DNA of 9,686 bases from positions 1 to 9,686 of the forward strand of contig DASYML010000018.1 of assembly GCA_036009045.1 (NCBI GenBank), read 5' to 3'. Both the position numbers and the translations under genes were made by a program. A model generated the notes under the pieces. That model had not been told where the DNA came from and ran no database searches. It was given only the letters and a program-made list of their open reading frames with translations. This document shows positions 1 to 5,959 of this stretch, piece after piece. Positions within the stretch are counted from its first letter, which is position 1. Each line of letters begins with the position of its first letter. The stretch comes from DASYML01 sp036009045. GTDB lineage: Bacteria; Acidobacteriota; Blastocatellia; Pyrinomonadales; Pyrinomonadaceae.

Positions 1-1
1 C

Positions 2-1543
2 GTCGGCATTGGGACGAGCGCGCCGACGCAGAGGCTAGAGGTGAATGGCAATATCAAACTGAGCGGTGCGAACAGCAAACTAATCTTTGCGGACGGCTCC
101 AGCATGATGACGGCCACGGCGGGTGGCAGTCCTTCCGGCAACAGCGTGGTGAATGCCATCAATGACCCGGCGACCACCACTGTTATCAATGACAGCAGGC
201 TGTCGGGCAACGTCGCACGGCTCAACGCTGCGAACAACTGGACGGGCGCGAACACTTTCAACGGCGGTCTCTCGGCCAACGGTGCGCCGATTGTCGGCGT
301 CGGCAACCCGACGAACGCGGGTGATGCCACTAACAAGGGCTACGTTGACTCGAACTTCATCAAGCTCAATCCCACGACGCCGCAGGTCTCCGTCGGTGAT
401 GCCAACGGCACGGCGGCGATGGTAAACCTGAGAGGCGGGAGCACCTGTTGCAGCGGCCCAGGCGGTTTCACCCCCGCTGATTTCAAGGTCTACCAGAACG
501 GCAGCTTCTTAGCGACGGGCAACCTCGGCATCGGGACCATCCCGGTTGAAGGCCAGGGCTATCGCACGATGTGGTACACCTACAAGGGCGCGTTTCGCTC
601 CGGCTATGCGGCCAACGAATGGGACGACGCGAACACAGGTTTCTTCTCTTGGGCGGGCGGCAGCCAGTCAACGGCGAGCGGCCTCTACTCCTTCTCCTTC
701 GGCGACACGAACTTCGCGCGCAGCACGAGCAGCATCGCTTTCGGCAGCGGCAACGAGGTCAAGGGCGCGGCTGGTTTCAGCGCGGGCGCGGGCAACCGCG
801 TCTGCGATACCTACGGCGTCGCCTTCGGTAACAAGGCGCAGTCGGGCGGCCCGCTCATCAACGGCCAGTGCGACCCCGACAGTTTCAACATCACTGGCCT
901 GGCCGCCGTCGCCATCGGCTACAACGTGACGGCTGACAAGGACCACACGACGGCGTTGGGCAAGTTCGCCTCGAACAACGGCTTCAGCGGCACGTTCGTC
1001 TGGAGCGACGGCTCTGCGACGGCCAGCGCCGATACTTTCAAGAACACTGCGAACAACGAATTCGCGGCACGCGCGACGGGCGGCTTCCGCTTTCGCACGA
1101 ACCTGACGGGCACGACGGGCTGCAACCTGCCCGCAGGCAGCGGCGTCTTCAACTGCACGTCGAGCCGCTACACGAAAGAGAATTTCTTCGCGGTCAGCGG
1201 CGAGGACGTGCTGAGCAGCCTCCGCAAGATACCCGTGACGAGTTGGAACTACATCTCGGAGGGGCAGCAGGTGCGCCATCTGGGACCGATGGCCGAAGAT
1301 TTCTACAAGGCTTTCCGCCTCGGTACCGGTAACACTTCCATCGGCGTCCAGGACCTCGCAGGTGTGAGCCTCGCCGCCGTCAAGGCGCTCGATCAGCGAA
1401 CCACCGAACTGCAACGGAAGACCGCAGAGGTTGACCAACTACGCGCTCAGGTCAACACGCTCGAACAACGCCTTAACGCGCTCGAAGCGAGCATGAAAAC
1501 GAACACGGGCGCACAGCATACGGTGAAAGGCCGACGCCGCTAA
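2..1543 (+). CDS. S74-domain surface/tail-fibre-like protein, 3' part
   Basis: The reading frame is open from the first bases of the window, so the N-terminus lies upstream. A GTG at 41 lies inside a conserved motif (GIGT..P...LEVNGNI) and is not a real start. Residue numbers below count from that GTG. Around residues 205-310 there are about 14-residue repeats with the pattern S.AFG..N (SFSFGDTNF, SIAFGSGNE, GVAFGNKAQ, VAIGYN), as in YadA-like trimeric head domains. A Peptidase_S74 (endosialidase-type intramolecular chaperone) domain starts near residue 374 (SSRYTKENF) and includes WNY...RHLGPMAEDFY. Residues 455-487 form a coiled coil. In the known family this domain drives trimer assembly and may cleave itself off at a Ser-Asp pair; here the second position is Ser, so cleavage is uncertain. 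Cysteines flank the domain start (GCNL...FNCTS). It is probably an exported, trimeric surface fibre, with a phage-derived tail fibre as the alternative. The substrate or receptor is unknown. Confidence 0.85.
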   Translation, partial: VGIGTSAPTQRLEVNGNIKLSGANSKLIFADGSSMMTATAGGSPSGNSVVNAINDPATTTVINDSRLSGNVARLNAANNWTGANTFNGGLSANGAPIVGVGNPTNAGDATNKGYVDSNFIKLNPTTPQVSVGDANGTAAMVNLRGGSTCCSGPGGFTPADFKVYQNGSFLATGNLGIGTIPVEGQGYRTMWYTYKGAFRSGYAANEWDDANTGFFSWAGGSQSTASGLYSFSFGDTNFARSTSSIAFGSGNEVKGAAGFSAGAGNRVCDTYGVAFGNKAQSGGPLINGQCDPDSFNITGLAAVAIGYNVTADKDHTTALGKFASNNGFSGTFVWSDGSATASADTFKNTANNEFAARATGGFRFRTNLTGTTGCNLPAGSGVFNCTSSRYTKENFFAVSGEDVLSSLRKIPVTSWNYISEGQQVRHLGPMAEDFYKAFRLGTGNTSIGVQDLAGVSLAAVKALDQRTTELQRKTAEVDQLRAQVNTLEQRLNALEASMKTNTGAQHTVKGRRR

Positions 1544-1572
1544 TCGCCGCGTTATTAAAGCAGCAAGGAAGC

Positions 1573-1613
1573 GCGCGGGGGCTTTGAGTTAAACTCAAAG
1601 CCCCCGCGCTTTT
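1573..1613 (+). terminator. Strong intrinsic terminator after the S74 gene
   Basis: There is a perfect 17-bp stem: the left arm starts at 1573 with GCGCGGGGGC and the right arm ends at 1609 with GCCCCCGCGC. The loop is about 3 nt (TAA), and TTTT follows directly at 1610-1613. It sits 30 nt after the S74 stop codon. The form is a classic rho-independent terminator for the plus strand. Confidence 0.9.
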
Positions 1614-1652
1614 CACTTGTTTCCACTTGGTAAAACGCGTACACTTTTGTGG

Positions 1653-1685
1653 CCGTCAATAATTGATATTCTTGATGATTGACGG
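1653..1685 (+). promoter_or_regulatory. Inverted repeat reaching into the ribosome binding site of the next gene
   Basis: CCGTCAAT (1653-1660) and ATTGACGG (1678-1685) are perfect 8-bp complements around a 17-nt A/T-rich loop. The right arm covers the first two bases of the GGAGG ribosome binding site (1684-1688) of the small coiled-coil gene. It could be an operator palindrome in DNA or an RNA hairpin that masks the ribosome site. It could also be chance, since the arms are short. Confidence 0.35.
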
Positions 1686-1697
1686 AGGTCAGTGACC

Positions 1698-2006
1698 ATG
1701 AGCGAAGATACCACTAAGGACCTTGAAGGGAAGTACAGCACAAAGCCCACCATTGAAACTGTGCTTGATAGCATTAACTCTCTTGGGCATACCCTCAATG
1801 CCCGGATAGATGGGTTGGAAACCAGCCTTAATAGTCGGATAGATGGGCTGGAAACTAGCCTTAATACTCGGATAAAAGAGCTAGAAACCAGCTTTAATAT
1901 CCGACTTGACCGGATTGAAAGCGAGGTCAAGCTTGTTCATTCCGAGACGCTGACCTTGCGCGCTGACTTAACAGAGTTGCGGCACCAACTCAACCTTTCT
2001 GCCTGA
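1698..2006 (+). CDS. Small coiled-coil protein with 11-residue repeats
   Basis: This is a 102-residue protein. I chose ATG 1698 because GGAGG at 1684-1688 lies 9 nt before it; an in-frame GTG at 1692 is too close to that site. After a polar N-terminal stretch of about 30 residues, four consecutive 11-residue units follow (residues 33-76; consensus LN.RIDGLETS), then a further helix rich in Glu, Leu and Arg. Hydrophobic residues recur at 4 and 7 within an 11-residue period, which fits a hendecad, weakly right-handed coiled coil. No signal peptide, membrane segment, cysteine or catalytic motif is visible. Its base composition is clearly lower in GC than its neighbours, which suggests recent acquisition or weak codon selection. 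It stands alone between a terminator and a hairpin. I do not recognise a named family; a role as an oligomerising or structural accessory protein is only a guess. Confidence 0.75.
   Translation: MSEDTTKDLEGKYSTKPTIETVLDSINSLGHTLNARIDGLETSLNSRIDGLETSLNTRIKELETSFNIRLDRIESEVKLVHSETLTLRADLTELRHQLNLSA
1794..1925 (+). repeat. Four tandem 33-bp coding repeats
   Basis: The units are 1794-1826, 1827-1859, 1860-1892 and 1893-1925. The first two are nearly identical (..CGGATAGATGGG.TGGAAAC..), the third is close, and the fourth is more diverged. Each encodes one 11-residue coiled-coil unit without a frame break. The gradient of similarity suggests expansion by duplication, with units 1 and 2 the most recent. 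Confidence 0.85.
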
Positions 2007-2036
2007 GACCCTTTCCATATTTCCATGCAATTTCTG

Positions 2037-2066
2037 CGAAGGCGCGTTCCACTGGACGCGCCTTCG
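2037..2066 (+). terminator. Hairpin after the coiled-coil gene, possible terminator
   Basis: CGAAGGCGCGT (2037-2047) pairs perfectly with ACGCGCCTTCG (2056-2066) over an 8-nt loop. It lies 30 nt after the coiled-coil gene stop. There is no T-run after the stem, so it is not a canonical intrinsic terminator. It may stabilise the 3' end or act with Rho. Confidence 0.45.
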
Positions 2067-2077
2067 TGCGGTATAAT
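2047..2077 (+). promoter_or_regulatory. Possible promoter for the exonuclease-like gene
   Basis: A perfect -10 hexamer TATAAT is at 2072-2077, directly after the hairpin. The upstream partner is poor: TTCCAC at 2047-2052 with a 19-nt spacer is the best I can find. If used, it gives a leader of about 100 nt before the GTG at 2184. Confidence 0.4.
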
Positions 2078-2166
2078 AGTCACGTCAATTTTCTCCCGAA
2101 GATAGGCTCAGAAGAATGTGAGGAGCAGGCATAGAGCGCGTTGATTTTGGCGCGATGTGCGAGTTC

Positions 2167-2175
2167 AAAGGGAGG
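2167..2175 (+). promoter_or_regulatory. Ribosome binding site that decides the exonuclease start
   Basis: AAAGGGAGG ends 8 nt before GTG 2184. The longer in-frame alternative at GTG 2157 has no such site and would place this sequence inside the coding region, so 2184 is preferred. Confidence 0.75.
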
Positions 2176-2183
2176 CGTGTCAA

Positions 2184-3215
2184 GTGTTAAGAGTCGAATA
2201 TAGAGAAGGATTGTACCTGCCGGATTTGGACCTCTGGATGGACGCGGACGGGCCGCGCGAGCGTTGCGTCATCTCGCACGGCCATTCGGATCACATCGCG
2301 GAGCACAGGGCCATCATCGCGACCCCTGAGACCGCGCGTATCTTTCAACATCGCCGGGGCGACGCGCAGATGGAGACGCTCGTTTACGGCGAGCGGCGCG
2401 ATTACGGGCAGTTCGCTTTGACCTTCTTCCCTGCGGGACATTGCTTAGGCTCCGCGCAGGTCTTGATAGAGGCGATGGGCGAGCGGCTGGTCTACACGGG
2501 CGACATCAAACTGCGCCCGAACGTGGCGGCGGAGACGGCTGTCATCGTGCCCTGCGATACGCTGGTCATGGAATCAACCTTCGGCGATCCGCTCTATCGT
2601 TTTCCGCCGGACGTGGTGACGTTTGAGAGATTGTATGCGGCGGTGGACCGCGCGCTCTCGGATGACAGGGTTCCGGTGGTGTTGGCCTACGCGCTCGGCA
2701 AGGGACAGGAGGCTCTGGAACTCCTGCTCCGCAGGGACTATCGCGTGACGCTCCACGGCTCAATCTGGAACATGGCGGAGATTTACAGAGAATGCGGCGT
2801 GGAGTTTTCCGGGCCTTATGAAAAGTATGACCGCAATCACCTGCGCGGTCGTGTCCTCATCACTCCGCCGGGTTGCCGCAAGCAGCCGATGATTACCAAC
2901 ATCGAACGGCGCTACGTAATGATGCTGACGGGCTGGGCGATGCATAAATCAGCGCCCTACATGTACAAAAATGTGGACCTCGTCCTGCCGCTCTCGGACC
3001 ACGCGGATTATGACGAACTGGTGCGGCTCGCGCGCGAATCCGGCGCGGCACGCATCATCACCATGCACGGCGAGCCGAAGTTCGCCGCGCACTTGCGCGA
3101 ACTCGGTCTCAACGCGGAGCACCTCGCACATCATCCGGGCGCTGCGACGATCAGGACGAGTAAAAAGAGCGCGACGAAAAAGGCCGCGACCGCCGTCGAG
3201 CGTTCTCTCTTCTGA
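2184..3215 (+). CDS. MBL-fold/beta-CASP exonuclease-like protein (ligase-associated type)
   Basis: This 343-residue protein starts at GTG 2184 behind a strong ribosome site. The metallo-beta-lactamase zinc signature is SHGHSDH (H32, H34, D36, H37), followed by AGHCLGSAQ (H86) and TGD (D107). Beta-CASP features follow: ESTFGDP (130-136), YALGKGQE, LPLSDHADYDEL (D272, H273) and MHGEP (H295). These match the family of ligase-associated DNA exonucleases, which in other bacteria are encoded with an ATP-dependent DNA ligase and an Lhr-type helicase and are thought to process DNA ends; an RNase role is possible for this fold. All metal ligands appear present. The lysine-rich C-terminal tail (KKSATKKAATAVERSLF) looks disordered and could bind nucleic acid. 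No ligase or helicase is adjacent here; both neighbours are unrelated, and the following gene is convergent. Function is inferred from the fold and motifs. Confidence 0.85.
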   Translation: MLRVEYREGLYLPDLDLWMDADGPRERCVISHGHSDHIAEHRAIIATPETARIFQHRRGDAQMETLVYGERRDYGQFALTFFPAGHCLGSAQVLIEAMGERLVYTGDIKLRPNVAAETAVIVPCDTLVMESTFGDPLYRFPPDVVTFERLYAAVDRALSDDRVPVVLAYALGKGQEALELLLRRDYRVTLHGSIWNMAEIYRECGVEFSGPYEKYDRNHLRGRVLITPPGCRKQPMITNIERRYVMMLTGWAMHKSAPYMYKNVDLVLPLSDHADYDELVRLARESGAARIITMHGEPKFAAHLRELGLNAEHLAHHPGAATIRTSKKSATKKAATAVERSLF

Positions 3216-3262
3216 TAAGCGATATGTGTGGAGGACGCCGGAACATCATTGCGAGTCGCGGG

Positions 3263-3778
3263 TCAATTTGAGTTGAGCTTGCCCCGCTTCTCTTTGCGGC
3301 TGCGCTCGTCGAGCAGGGTCGTGAGGGCGCGTGAGAGGTTCGGATTGATTTCGTGGAGTCCGGCGAGGACGCGCGTGGGCAGTCGCAGCGTGACCAGTTC
3401 GGACTCTTCAGGCGGAACCTCCAGCGCGAGTTTGATGGCCGTGAGCATCGCCTCGTAGTTGACGGGCTTTGACAGGTAATCATGTACGCCGAGGCGTTCG
3501 CACTGCTGGCGCAAGCCTTCGTGGGTTTCGCCAGTGATGATGATGACGGGTACGCTCGCGTTAATCTCGCGTATTTGCTTGAGGACCTCCGCGCCGTTCA
3601 TCTCCGGCAGCGTCATGTCTAGCAGGACCACGTCCGCGCCGCGCGCTTGAAACTCCCCGACGCCTTCCTCGCCCGTCATGGCGAGGCAGACACCATAGCC
3701 CATCCCCTTCAACGTCGTTTCGTAAAGTTCGGCCAGGTCCTCTTGATCTTCGATCACAAGAATGCAATGCTCGCTCAT
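3263..3778 (-). CDS. Response regulator, CheY-like receiver plus putative ribbon-helix-helix output
   Basis: This 171-residue protein has an ATG at 3778-3776 with a GGGGG ribosome site 6-7 nt upstream. Residues 4-117 form a receiver domain with the acidic pair E10/D11, phospho-acceptor D54 (LLDMTLPEMNG), switch T82 (IITGE) and K104 (SKP), so it should be phosphorylated by a histidine kinase. No kinase is in the window. Residues 127-160 (ELVTLRLP, then TRVLAGLHEI, then LSRALTTLLDERS) have the strand-helix-helix pattern and residue spacing of ribbon-helix-helix DNA-binding proteins, followed by a basic tail (SRKEKRGKLNSN). This output is my inference; the alternative is a single-domain regulator with a helical extension. 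The gene is convergent with the exonuclease-like gene (47-nt gap) and divergent from the SLC13 permease, so the permease is a plausible target. Confidence 0.88.
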   Translation of the reverse strand: MSEHCILVIEDQEDLAELYETTLKGMGYGVCLAMTGEEGVGEFQARGADVVLLDMTLPEMNGAEVLKQIREINASVPVIIITGETHEGLRQQCERLGVHDYLSKPVNYEAMLTAIKLALEVPPEESELVTLRLPTRVLAGLHEINPNLSRALTTLLDERSRKEKRGKLNSN

Positions 3779-3789
3779 TAATAACCCCC

Positions 3790-3912
3790 TTGGACAGTTT
3801 TCAGTTTTCAGTAAACAGATGCTTGAATGTTATACATCTTATCAGTTGACGATAAGCGATAAAGTTAACAGACCTGCTGGCTACTCTTAACTGAAAACTG
3901 AAAACTGTCCAA
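3790..3912. repeat. 123-bp inverted-repeat element built from CAGTTTT heptamers
   Basis: Two perfect 23-nt arms (3790-3812, starting TTGGACAGTTTTC; 3890-3912, ending AAAACTGTCCAA) face each other across 77 nt. Each arm carries two tandem CAGTTTT units plus CAGT. Inside lies a smaller hairpin, CTTATC (3838-3843) with GATAAG (3851-3856). The element fills most of the space between the divergent response regulator and permease genes, so their promoters must lie in it or at its edges. There is no open reading frame or clear target-site duplication. Confidence 0.9.
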
Positions 3913-3916
3913 CGAT

Positions 3917-3922
3917 TATAAC
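3917..3922 (+). promoter_or_regulatory. Possible -10 element of the permease gene
   Basis: TATAAC ends 10 nt before the permease ATG, just outside the inverted repeat. No ribosome binding site is visible between it and the ATG, so a leaderless or very short-leader transcript is possible. No good -35 hexamer was found. A TATAAC on the minus strand at 3834-3829 is a weak counterpart for the response regulator. Confidence 0.3.
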
Positions 3923-3932
3923 AGAACCGTTT

Positions 3933-5717
3933 ATGACTACTCCTATCGCCGTCACGCTGGTCTTGCTGCTGGTCGCAGTCGTGCTCTTTGGGACCGAGCG
4001 CATCCCTATAGATATTGTGACTATCCTGCTGGTGGTGGGGATGGTCCTGACGGGGACGCTGACGCCCTCGGAAGCTTTCTCAGGCTTTGGCAACGACATC
4101 GTCATTACCATCGCGGGCCTCTTTATCCTGACCGGCGGGCTGGTCAAGACGGGGGTCATTGATGTCATAGGCAGGCGCTTGCACAGGATTTCGGGCGGGC
4201 ATGAATTTCGTTTGACGGTGCTCGTGATGCTGGTGGCCGCAGCCTGCGCGGCGGTGATGAAGAATACGACGACGACGGCGATGTTCGTGCCCGTCGTGCT
4301 GGGCCTCTGCGAACGCACGCACGTCCCGCCCTCGAAGCTCATGATGCCGCTCGCCTTCGGCGCGATTCTCGGCGGCACTTGCACCCTCATCGGAACTTCC
4401 ACGAACCTCGCCGTGAGCGGCGCGCTCCCGCGTTATAACATGCAGCCCTTCACGATGTTCGAGTTGACGCCAGTGGGCGTGGCGATTGTCTGCGTCGGGA
4501 TGCTCTACATGCTGCTCATCGGCCTGCGTCTGCTGCCGCGTCGCGGGGGCGCGGATTCGCTCACGGAGCAATATCACATACGCGAGTACATGACCGAAGT
4601 CATCGTCCTCCCAACCTCGCCGCTCGTCGGCAAAACGCTCGCCGAAGCCAACGTCGGCAATGAACTGGACCTCACGGTGATTGGCGTCCTGCGCGGCAAA
4701 CAGGGACGCATCGCACCGAGCGGCAACCTCCGAATAGAGGCGGAGGATTTATTACTGGTCCAGGGACGCATCGAAGACATCATGCGCGTCAAGACCGAGG
4801 CGGGCATCGAAATCAAGGCCGATTTTAAGTTGAGCGACCGGATGCTCGAAGGCGAAAACGTAGAATTGTTCGAGGCGATGGTCCTCAGAGGCTCGGACTT
4901 CGTCGGGCGCACGCTCAAAGGGTTGAAGTTTCGCCAGCGTCATCAACTGACTGTGCTCGGCATCAACCGCCACGGCGTCGTCCTGCTCTCGAAACTGAGC
5001 GCCGTGAGCTTGCGCTTCGGCGATGTCTTACTGGTCCAGGGCAGGCGCGAACAGGTTGAACCGCTTGGGACCGACGGCCAACTGCTGCTCCTCGAAGATG
5101 TCTCTGAGCAGGGTGGTCGCGCGGGCAAACGACGCTGGGCGCTGACGGCCTTCGGAGTCTTTCTCTTCTTCTCCATCCTGCACCCCTGGAACCTGCCGCT
5201 GTCCATCGCCGTCATCTTCGGCGTGCTGATTATGCTCGCCAGCCGCTCCGTCCGCACGCAGGAGATGTACGACATGGTCGAGTGGCGTTTGATAGTCCTC
5301 ATCGCGGGCATGATTAGCTTCGGCGTGGCGATGGAAAAGACGCACGCGGACCAGTATCTCGCGGACATCATACGGCACTTCGGCGAACCCTATGGCGGCC
5401 TCGCGGTGCTGGCCGGATTCTTCCTCATGACGGTGGCGCTGACCCAGCCTATGTCGAATCAGGCGGCGGCGCTCGTCATGCTGCCCATCGCCGTCAAGAC
5501 CGCGCTCGCGCTCGGACTCAACCCGCGCGCCTTCGCCGTCACGGTCACTTACGCCGCTTCCTGCTCCTTCCTGACTCCGCTCGAACCCGCGTGCGTGCTC
5601 ATCTTTACCCCCGGACGTTACCGCTTCTTCGATTTCGTCAAAGTCGGCTCAGTCCTCACCCTCGCCGTCTTCGCCATCGTCATGCTGCTCGTCCCAGTCT
5701 TCTGGCCGCTCAAATAG
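3933..5717 (+). CDS. SLC13 (DASS)-type anion permease with two TrkA-C domains
   Basis: This 594-residue inner-membrane protein has about 12 hydrophobic segments. Residues 5 to about 205 hold the first membrane half, with a NTTTTAM motif near 111 and GGTCTLIGTSTNL at 147-159. Residues about 220-285 and 307-380 are two RCK_C/TrkA-C domains with the same shape (PLVGKTL...GVLRG...DLLLVQGR; DFVGRTL...GINRHG...DVLLVQGR). Residues 400-594 form the second membrane half, with SNQAA at 508-512. The two polar motifs correspond to the SNT-type substrate/sodium motifs of the family, both in variant form. Family members move di- or tricarboxylates, sulfate or related anions, usually with sodium; the substrate cannot be read from sequence. 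The TrkA-C pair probably senses a ligand and gates transport. The length fits two-domain insertion members. There is no visible ribosome site before ATG 3933, and the divergent response regulator is next door. Confidence 0.9.
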   Translation: MTTPIAVTLVLLLVAVVLFGTERIPIDIVTILLVVGMVLTGTLTPSEAFSGFGNDIVITIAGLFILTGGLVKTGVIDVIGRRLHRISGGHEFRLTVLVMLVAAACAAVMKNTTTTAMFVPVVLGLCERTHVPPSKLMMPLAFGAILGGTCTLIGTSTNLAVSGALPRYNMQPFTMFELTPVGVAIVCVGMLYMLLIGLRLLPRRGGADSLTEQYHIREYMTEVIVLPTSPLVGKTLAEANVGNELDLTVIGVLRGKQGRIAPSGNLRIEAEDLLLVQGRIEDIMRVKTEAGIEIKADFKLSDRMLEGENVELFEAMVLRGSDFVGRTLKGLKFRQRHQLTVLGINRHGVVLLSKLSAVSLRFGDVLLVQGRREQVEPLGTDGQLLLLEDVSEQGGRAGKRRWALTAFGVFLFFSILHPWNLPLSIAVIFGVLIMLASRSVRTQEMYDMVEWRLIVLIAGMISFGVAMEKTHADQYLADIIRHFGEPYGGLAVLAGFFLMTVALTQPMSNQAAALVMLPIAVKTALALGLNPRAFAVTVTYAASCSFLTPLEPACVLIFTPGRYRFFDFVKVGSVLTLAVFAIVMLLVPVFWPLK

Positions 5718-5718
5718 A

Positions 5719-5841
5719 GGGGGATGGAGGGAAAGGGGTTAGGGATTGGGGAAGAGGGGTTGGGGAAGAGAGGTTTGTGATGAGGTGGCTGCGAGATTTT
5801 TCTTTTCTTCTCCAACCCCTAACCCCTTTCCCCCATCCCCC
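5719..5841. repeat. Polypurine/polypyrimidine inverted repeat with 7-nt periodicity
   Basis: The left arm (5719-5755, G-rich) and right arm (5806-5841, C-rich) are complementary over about 36 bp, with a one-base insertion near 5728 and two or three substitutions. The left side reads in heptamers: GGGGGAT, GGAGGGA, AAGGGGT, TAGGGAT, TGGGGAA, GAGGGGT, TGGGGAA, GAGAGGT. The reverse complement of the right side does too: ATGGGGG, AAAGGGG, TTAGGGG. It starts one base after the permease stop codon, so it lies in its 3' UTR. It may act as a terminator or processing hairpin, although no T-run follows. The G-runs could also form a quadruplex. Confidence 0.85.
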
Positions 5842-5848
5842 TGTCCGC

Positions 5849-5877
5849 TTGCGCTCGGCGCGGGGGTTCATTATAAT
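5849..5877 (+). promoter_or_regulatory. Sigma-70-like promoter for the metallophosphoesterase gene
   Basis: TTGCGC (5849-5854), a 17-nt spacer and a perfect TATAAT (5872-5877). Transcription would begin near 5884. This excludes the in-frame ATG at 5876, which overlaps the -10, and supports a start at 5960. Confidence 0.6.
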
Positions 5878-5959
5878 GCGCGGGCTTTCAAGGGGTGCGC
5901 GGTTCCGGCAGGAGTGGCTTGCGCCCTTTGCGAATCTTGCCCGATTTATCATTAGATAC

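Noticed and set aside
668..1438. A 256-codon minus-strand frame opposite the S74 gene
   Set aside because: It has a low-complexity Ala/Arg/Val/Glu composition, typical of a GC-rich shadow frame, with no ribosome site or motif. The plus-strand frame has clear domains.
3790..3912. Insertion sequence remnant with transposase
   Set aside because: There is no coding potential inside and no convincing target-site duplication. It is kept as a repeat element only.
5591..5959. N-terminal extension of the metallophosphoesterase frame
   Set aside because: It overlaps the permease 3' end, the polypurine inverted repeat and a good promoter. Its translation is not protein-like, so the start was placed at 5960.
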